Positions 57,593-64,000 of a stretch of 64,000 bases of DNA are shown here, in pieces. The notes beneath the pieces were generated by a model. It had not been told where the DNA came from. It did no database searches and worked only from the letters and a program-made list of their open reading frames with translations. This stretch comes from Neopestalotiopsis rosae (Eukaryota; Ascomycota; Sordariomycetes; Amphisphaeriales; Sporocadaceae). The stretch's first letter is position 1; each line of letters begins with the position of its first letter. A program made the position numbers and the translations under genes. Location: the NCBI GenBank assembly GCA_023078685.1, contig JALGAS010000008.1:744001-808000 (forward strand), read 5' to 3'.

Positions 57593-60525
57593 ATGCGCTC
57601 TCTCTTATTTCAATCTCCAGCCCGACTGGGGTTGCGCGTAGGAGGAGTCCTGCGTACTTGTACCACTCCAGTCCGATACTCCTCCGCGCGAGCAAGTCCA
57701 AAACGTACCGATCGAACTCCATTGAACCTCACCGCCCTCGATGATAAATGGCAAGAGATATGGAAAAAGAATGGCACTCTTCAGAATGGCAACGGGGCCG
57801 TCCCCAAGGGCCAAGCGACGTCCGGGGGCCGTGAGAAGGAAAACATGTACATCTTGTCCATGTTTCCTTACCCGTCTGGAAAGTTGCACCTCGGCCATCT
57901 ACGAGTCTATACCATAGCCGACGTCATGGCCCGATACCATAGATTGCAAGGCAAGGAAGTGCTTTTGCCAATGGGTTGGGACGCATTTGGACTGCCTGCT
58001 GAAAACGCCGCCATCGAGCGAGGCGTGCATCCTGGCGAGTGGACAAGGGAGAACATGGCTCGAATGAAGGAACAGCTACAAGTCATGAATGGCAGCTTTG
58101 ACTGGTCCAGGGTTAGTTCTGGCCGACGAGCCTGAATTCATAAGTTTTCTTATGCTGACATTGTATGCGCCGTCAGGAATTTGCAACTTGCGATCCCGAA
58201 TTCTACAAGCAGACCCAAAAGATATTTCTGCTCCTCCATTCGGCTGGACTCGTCGACCGAAAGCGTTCCGAGGTCAATTGGGACCCTGTTGAGAATACCG
58301 TCTTGGCAAACGAGCAGGTGGATGCCTCTGGCCGCTCCTGGCGGTCTGGGGCCATAGTCGAACAGCGTTCACTCGAGCAGTGGTTTTTGAATATCACAAA
58401 GTATCAAGAATCACTTCTCGAAGACTTGGACAAGCTGGCCAAAGATGACGCCTGGCCGGATCTCGTGTTGAGTCAACAGAAACATTGGATAGGCAAGACA
58501 AAGGCTGCCTATTATGACTTTGTTGTCGATCTTGGTGGTTCTGAGACAGAGACACTAAGGGTATACACCACCCGACCCGAGACGCTGTTTGCTGTGCAAT
58601 ATCTTGCCCTGTCGCCGCACTCGGAATTGGTGCAGCGCCTAGCTGAGAAGGACGAAGAGTTGCGTGCTTGGCTGGAAAAGGCCAAGACACTGCCACATGA
58701 CTCTAAAGAAGGCTACCCGATATCCTATCTCTCCGCGACAAGTCCTCTGGATTTGGCTCAACGTGCAAGAGGATCGACAGAGACAACCTCCATCCCAGTT
58801 TATGTGGCCCCATATGTCAGGGGCGACTATGAAACTGGAGCTCTCATGGGTGTACCGGCTCACGATCTCAGAGACTATCACTTTTGGAAGACACACCGAA
58901 AGGAAGAGCCGATCCAATATGCAGTCACTCCATCTAGCGACGGCTCAATGGCTGGTCTGAACGGACCTTACATTGGCGAAGGTTACATGACTTCATTAGC
59001 CAAGTCGTTTGCCCAGATGAATTCAGAGGCAGCTGCTGAAAAGCTTGTCCATGAGCTAGCCACGGAAACTTCAGCAGCACAACCGATCACGAAATGGAAA
59101 TTACGAGATTGGCTGATCAGCCGGCAGCGATATTGGGGCACCCCTATTCCCATGGTACACTGCAACACCTGTGGCGTGCAACCAGTGCCTGACGCTGAAC
59201 TGCCAGTCATCCTACCCCAGGTTGAACATCACTGGGCCGAAGGCAGAACTGGCAATCCTCTCGAAAGCGCCGAGGAATGGGCCAAGACTAGCTGTCCCAA
59301 GTGCCACGGGCCAGCAAAAAGAGATACTGACACCATGGACACTTTTGTCGATTCAAGTTGGTATTATCTCAGGTTTGCAGATTCCAAAAACTCGGAGCTC
59401 CCCATTTCGGAAGCAGCACTACGCAAACACCTACCAGTAGACATGTACATTGGAGGCATCGAGCATGCCATCTTGCACTTGCTCTACTCTCGCTTCATCT
59501 TCAAGGCCTTGCTTGATGTGCTGTACCCTGGAGTCGCAGCCGACCTGCCTCTGGTAGAGCCCTTTAAGCGCCTTATCACTCAGGGCATGGTGCACGGCAA
59601 GACATACACCGACCCCGATACTGGACGATTCTTGAAGCCGGACGAGGTGGATCTTTCTGATGCTTCCAACCCAAAGGTCACAGCATCCGGCAAGACAGCA
59701 AATACTTCCTTCGAGAAAATGTCCAAATCGAAACATAATGGTGTCGATCCTACAACATTCATTGCTCAGTACGGCGCAGATACAACGAGAGCCCACATGT
59801 TATTCCAGGCACCGGTCAGTGATGTGGTAAACTGGGATGAGGACAAGATTGCCGGTGTCACGCGCTGGCTAAAACGGCTCCATAGCTTTGTCGCAAATCT
59901 ACCCACACGGGAGGCCTACACTGCTTGGGATGCCAAAGATTACTTTGAGAAAAAGTCTGGGCCTGCGTCTAGCCAAGAAGCAGACGCCAATGTTTGGCGA
60001 GCAACCCAGAAAGGAATCGCAGCCATTACGCAATCCTATGACAAGGTTTATGCGTTGAACACGGTTGTATCTCATCTCATGGAGTGGACAAATGTGCTCA
60101 TCGAAAATAGCACCGCGTCCGAGGCTGTCAAGGTTGCCTCTGTGAGCCAGTTGCTTCCCGTGATGGCGCCCGTCACTCCCGCCGTTGCTGAAGAGTGCTG
60201 GGGCATGCTGTATTCAAAGGCGGGCAGCATCTTTGATCCCGAGTCTGCCAGGTGGCCAGTCGTTGACGGCACACTCGAACTCATGGCTCAGAGTACCATC
60301 AAGTGTGCCGTGCAAGTCAATGGCAAATTGCGCTGCGTCGTGCACATTGACAAGCCGTCGGCCGAGCTCAAGCAGGGCAGCCCCGAGTGGCGGGACTGGT
60401 TTGTCGATCAGATCAAGGCGTCGGACGAGGCAAAGAGCAAAGTCATGAAGGCGGACTGTGATATACGGCAAGCAAAGAAGATCTTTGTTGTCAAGGGAGG
60501 ATCGACTGCCAACTTTGTACTGTAA
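57593..60525 (+). CDS. NAM2: Mitochondrial leucyl-tRNA synthetase
   Basis: Exon 1 (57593-58111) and exon 2 (58177-60525) join in phase 0 over a 65-nt intron (GTTAGT...TCAG) to give 955 aa. The N-terminus is Arg/Ser-rich without acidic residues ([18 protein letters not shown]...), a mitochondrial targeting peptide. The class I signature HIGH appears as HLGH at 99-102 in [12 protein letters not shown], and KMSKS is at 687-691. A CP1 editing domain lies at about 300-480, a zinc-like [19 protein letters not shown] pair at about 500-550, and the anticodon-binding and C-terminal tail domains end the protein. Length and motifs match bacterial-type LeuRS, unlike the cytosolic eukaryotic enzyme. In yeast, the Nam2 protein also helps splice mitochondrial group I introns, which cannot be judged here. 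It is co-directional with the next gene, which is also for mitochondrial translation. Confidence 0.95.
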
Positions 60526-60950
60526 AATATAGATGTGTACTATACAAACATGGACTTTGGGGGCGTCTTGAAGGGCTCAAAGATACCCAGCTCACTGCTC
60601 AGATTAAAAATACTACAAACGTACTATAACAAATCAATAGACATGCATCATGCCACGTAGATACTTATAATTTAGGCGTTACATCTCTTGCATTCTCTTA
60701 GCATGCCAACTTACAACAAGCTATTTCAGTGCAGATCATCTAGCCGCACGTGTGTTGTGTTAGCGCGCTAAGCACGGGTTACAGGGCCTGCGTCTTCCAC
60801 TATCAGAACTGCTTAGGTATCCCGTCAGCCAGCCCACCTAGTGCAAGGAAGGATCTTCATATTTTGTATAGATTGCGCCGAACCGTTCAAGGTGTCACAT
60901 AGCGTGCCTTCTAGAACAACTCGCATGAATTCCCTCTTCTTACCTGACGG
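60526..60950. other. Intergenic between LeuRS and MTQ1 genes
   Basis: About 0.4 kb. It contains the 3' flank of LeuRS and the promoter of the methyltransferase gene. Nothing else was recognised. Confidence 0.6.
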
Positions 60951-62111
60951 ATGCCCCGACTCTCACCAGCTCTACTCCGCCGCGCTCACAGGATCTCTCC
61001 ACACCTGAGGACACTTCTGCCCGCATGCAGAGATATCGAGTCTGCGCAGCATGAGCTGCGCTGGATCAGAGAGCATGTTTCTGCGTCCACACCCTCAGCG
61101 TTGCCGTCTTCTTCTTCTCTGGCCAACGCATCAACATTGAACAACCATAATTCCCATCACATCAACACGGCCTTGAACCATGAGGCAGAAGTAGCTCGCC
61201 TCTGTGCGCGGCGCGGTCGCGGCGAGCCTTTGCAGTATGTCCTGGGCACACAGCCCTTTGGCCCATTGGAGATACGCTGCGCCCGCGGCGTGCTGGTTCC
61301 CAGGCCCGAAACCGAGGCTTACACGGTTTACCTGGCAAATCTGCTGGTTCAGCACTATGCGCGGTCCCAGAAGACTCCAAACGGGGAACTGGTCAATTAT
61401 GGTAATAATCAAGATCAGCTCGGCGTGCTTGATCTGTGCACTGGGACAGGCTGTATCGCTCTGCTCTTGTACGAGCGTCTGCGCCGTCATTCTAAGCGAC
61501 TCCCGCTTGTTCGAGTTGCCGGCGCGGACATTAGTCCAACGGCTGTGACGCTGGCGCGGCGCAATTTGACCGACAACGCGCATGCAGGGCTCTTACAACA
61601 GCCAGATGCCATTAATGGCGTGCTCTTTGCAGAGGCAGACATCTTCGCGGATGATTTCCTAGCCCGAACTTCCCAGAATCTGGGGTTCCGGATCGATGTT
61701 ATGGTGTCGAATCCGCCTTACATATCTACACGAGGATTCAATCGCGACACAGGACGGTCAGTCCGCAATTTTGAACCACGACTGGCTTTGGTGCCGGATG
61801 AGAGACTGCGGGCAACTGCAGTGTCTCTGAGATGTGAGCTGGAGGATGTTTTCTATGCGCGACTATTGGATATTGCGAAGGAACTCAAGCCAAGATTTAT
61901 TCTGTTCGAGGTCGGTGATCTAGAGCAGGCGAAAAGAGTCGTGAATATGGCTACAAGGCTAGGAAGTAGTGAGGACTTTGGCTACGAGATATGGAGGGAT
62001 GAGCCGGATGCTGAAGGCTCAGACGTCTTTGAGATGAAATTTGGATCTGGTATTGCGACCGTCCGAGGAGAAGGTCATGGCAGGTCGGTTTTCATACATC
62101 GCAAAACTTGA
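60951..62111 (+). CDS. MTQ1: Release factor glutamine methyltransferase (HemK/Mtq1 type)
   Basis: This is an intronless gene of 386 aa. The S-adenosylmethionine-binding motif I reads VLDLCTGTGCIALLL (159-173). The catalytic NPPY motif is NPPY 254-257, which binds the glutamine amide. The N-terminal domain has the HemK helical layout (ELRWIREHV... and RRGRGEPLQYVLGTQPFGPLEIRC at about 88-112), and VPRPETE follows at about 116-122. The enzyme N5-methylates the Gln of the GGQ motif in class I release factors. Yeast Mtq1 acts on mitochondrial release factor Mrf1, and the Arg-rich N-terminus (MPRLSPALLRRAHRISPHLR) is compatible with mitochondrial import. Cytosolic Mtq2 lacks this N-terminal domain, so the mitochondrial assignment is preferred. 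Confidence 0.92.
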   Translation: MPRLSPALLRRAHRISPHLRTLLPACRDIESAQHELRWIREHVSASTPSALPSSSSLANASTLNNHNSHHINTALNHEAEVARLCARRGRGEPLQYVLGTQPFGPLEIRCARGVLVPRPETEAYTVYLANLLVQHYARSQKTPNGELVNYGNNQDQLGVLDLCTGTGCIALLLYERLRRHSKRLPLVRVAGADISPTAVTLARRNLTDNAHAGLLQQPDAINGVLFAEADIFADDFLARTSQNLGFRIDVMVSNPPYISTRGFNRDTGRSVRNFEPRLALVPDERLRATAVSLRCELEDVFYARLLDIAKELKPRFILFEVGDLEQAKRVVNMATRLGSSEDFGYEIWRDEPDAEGSDVFEMKFGSGIATVRGEGHGRSVFIHRKT

Positions 62112-63031
62112 TCATGGTACTCTGTTGGCGATGACGCGATAATTGTATTCAAGTGTTCCCTCTCCAGTTCAATGCTGCTCTTTCACGAGATCGCCAGAGC
62201 TTATAAATGGCCACGAAAGCATTGTTCGTGACACCACCGCGGCGGGTTGGGTGTCTGCAATGGGCAAAATAGACTGTTTTCGAAGCCGGTAGGTGGTGTA
62301 TGAGTATCGAGGCCTTACGTTTGCTCTGCGCGCTGAATACTTGTAGTCAATTGTTCGAGGGTAGATTGTATTTGCTGTTTAGGGAAGGAACGCAATGATA
62401 CAATGTTAAAATGATATGTTGTTGTGTTTTTTGTCCAAGAAAAGGGTCGTTTTGTGCCCTGACGGTCTATATGTATTTGTATGAAAATCTCCTCTTGTTG
62501 GGTTGTTAGTAAAAATATGTGTAGTCATCTAGCTATCATACATTTGATTTTTGCATAGTTGAGGTCAGTGATGTACTATAGGTACTTCCAGATTTGTAAG
62601 GGTTCGGCGCATTCGATGTCTACAGTGTTCAATATATCGTAGTGTTAATTGGGTACTTGGATGCCCTCGAAGAGCAATCAATTAGGTGGCATCAGGACAG
62701 ACGATAAAAGCAAAATCCAGCAGGCTCCCGAAAAAAATCAAAAATCTTTTATTGTTCTATTTTGATCGCCGAATTTATGCCTTGTACGGTGAAAAGAAAG
62801 ACAAAAAACTGAAGCCCATTACCGAGTATCCTCACGTGTGCTAAGACCCCACCAGATATTCATAAAATCTATCATTACTCATCATGTTTCCTTGTAGTGT
62901 TGCAACACTACGACTCATCATATCATCAAAGCAGACCACCGCAGTAACGGCACCGCCGATACCACATCTAATCATACCATACTACCACAAATGACTTCGG
63001 CGCATTCCAGCGAATAGACCCATGCCCCTAA
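62112..63031. other. Intergenic, AT-rich, between convergent genes
   Basis: About 0.9 kb of 3' flanks. Nothing else was recognised. Confidence 0.6.
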
Positions 63032-63934
63032 CTAAAAGGCACTGGGACGTCCGCCGGAGCCGTGGCCGTGGGAGCATGACTTGACATGTGCTAGGTGGTC
63101 ATCTCGCTCTCGGCTTAGATGAGAGCATTTGCAGACGTAAGAACGAAGAGAGGGTGGCTTATCGCACAATCCGACGTGGCGGGTATGATTGTCCTTTCGC
63201 GGGTTATCTTTGCCACAACGGCAATGGTAGACTGGGTCATCGTCCTCTCGATGGACGCTCGACTTGTGACGCTTGAGATCCTTGAGCCGGGCAAAGGTCT
63301 GACCACAAATTGTCTCCTCGAAAGGAGGTTGCGCCTTGGTGATCCGTAATTCACAACGGTGACGTTTCGGCTGTGGCTTCGGGCGATCACGCTTTGACAA
63401 CTCGGGGGCCGTCAAGAAAGATCCCCCTGGCACGTAAGCAGCCGTCGCTGGAGCCCCGGGTGCTGAATTGATGCAGCGTAGAGTACAAGCGTTTGCCACT
63501 TGTGTAGTGACGGGATCGCTGTTGGGAGGATCAATAAGCCCAGTGCCGCTGTCGTTAGTATAAGGGAGTGCAAAAAAGTCTTGTGCATCAAAATCGACTC
63601 GATAGCGACCATATCCTCTGTCAGAGTCGCATAGTGGTGATGCCGAGAATTCGGTTTCCAGACCAGGATGCTGGCGGAAAGCCAGATCCGAAGATGGCAA
63701 TGTCGGAGAATCCGATTGCCGGTCTTCGACGCTAGGAGCTAGATGCTGGCCCACTGATGGGACGGGCCGGCCTTGGGACGAAGGCAATGCATTGTCGACA
63801 CAGAAAAAATCGCTGGCAAAAGTATCTTGCAAAGAATCATCGCAAGCAATGTCTGCAGTGGCCCAATATGAATCATTGTCCCATTCTTCATCATCTAGAT
63901 CACCTGCATAAGCAGGTACGCCATTATTATTCAT
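63032..63934 (-). CDS. Zinc-finger (C2H2-like) protein, 5' end uncertain
   Basis: The longest plausible frame from the ATG at 63934 gives 300 aa. The frame stays open to the window edge, and the protein could extend upstream. A possible acceptor (TTTCAG near 63953) also leaves room for upstream exons. The first half is acidic and Ser-rich, as in a transcription-activation region. The C-terminal third has three finger-like modules: CELRITKAQ...CGQTFARLKDLKRHKSSVH, a long first finger; CRCGKDNPRKDNHTRHVGLC, Cys-Cys-His-Cys type; and CKCSHLSRERDDHLAHVKSC, a similar unit. The last two depart from the usual C2H2 spacing. This pattern (an atypical first finger followed by His/Cys-ended ones) is common in fungal-specific C2H2 proteins with no known targets. 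A nuclear transcription factor is likely; no named gene can be assigned. Confidence 0.7.
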   Translation of the reverse strand: MNNNGVPAYAGDLDDEEWDNDSYWATADIACDDSLQDTFASDFFCVDNALPSSQGRPVPSVGQHLAPSVEDRQSDSPTLPSSDLAFRQHPGLETEFSASPLCDSDRGYGRYRVDFDAQDFFALPYTNDSGTGLIDPPNSDPVTTQVANACTLRCINSAPGAPATAAYVPGGSFLTAPELSKRDRPKPQPKRHRCELRITKAQPPFEETICGQTFARLKDLKRHKSSVHREDDDPVYHCRCGKDNPRKDNHTRHVGLCDKPPSLRSYVCKCSHLSRERDDHLAHVKSCSHGHGSGGRPSAF

Positions 63935-64000
63935 TGACGTCGGTGTTCTGAAATAGCTGAGGCCTTGTGCAAATGCAGTCACGCCCTTGGTGAAGTGATT

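Noticed and set aside
1..64000. Secondary-metabolite cluster, defence island, transposon or CRISPR
   Set aside because: No polyketide or peptide synthase, terpene cyclase, cluster regulator, transposase, reverse transcriptase or regular repeat-spacer array was seen. The FAD oxidase and FMO are 50 kb apart.

Overview
The window is chromosomal DNA from a filamentous ascomycete. The style of the genes fits a Sordariomycete, probably Hypocreales, but that placement is inferred from gene content and not tested. The evidence is short spliceosomal introns (about 54-180 nt, GT...CTAAC/CTGAC...AG), compact intergenic spaces, and families typical of filamentous fungi: an RTA1-like protein, secreted BBE-type FAD oxidase, GH3 beta-glucosidase and class 3 lipase, and an AIM6-like protein. 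Exon joins were worked out by hand from splice consensus and reading phase. Twenty protein-coding genes are supported. No tRNA, rRNA, CRISPR array or recognisable transposon was seen.

Left part (1-9 kb): the 5' end of an AIM6-like phosphodiesterase gene that runs off the left edge, a secreted FAD oxidase, an RTA1-family membrane protein, and a basic, probably nuclear, conserved protein. 9-26 kb is housekeeping and RNA/ubiquitin related: the B-block-binding subunit of TFIIIC, an orphan three-zinc-finger protein, the tail-anchored E2 UBC6, an 882-aa UIM protein that resembles a ubiquitin-specific protease without its catalytic residues, and RIT1, the initiator-tRNA ribosyl-phosphate transferase. 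27-42 kb: the Hsp40 SIS1 with heat-shock elements far upstream, the E2 CDC34, a 4.7-kb stretch with no supportable gene, Mediator subunit MED19 (Rox3), and a DUF676-type serine hydrolase with a GC-AG intron.

Right part (42-64 kb): a secreted GH3 beta-glucosidase, a 5.7-kb stretch with no supportable gene, a secreted class 3 lipase, a flavin monooxygenase, an L-type amino-acid permease, then two co-directional mitochondrial-translation genes (mitochondrial leucyl-tRNA synthetase and the HemK/MTQ1 release-factor methyltransferase), and a C2H2-type protein at the right edge.

No biosynthetic cluster, defence island or other clearly new multi-gene system is visible. The most interesting single items are the catalytically dead USP-like protein, the orphan three-finger protein, the GC-AG intron, the 54-nt in-frame intron of SIS1, and small repeat structures near 1.8 kb and 23.7 kb. 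The two large gene-poor blocks deserve a transcript check.
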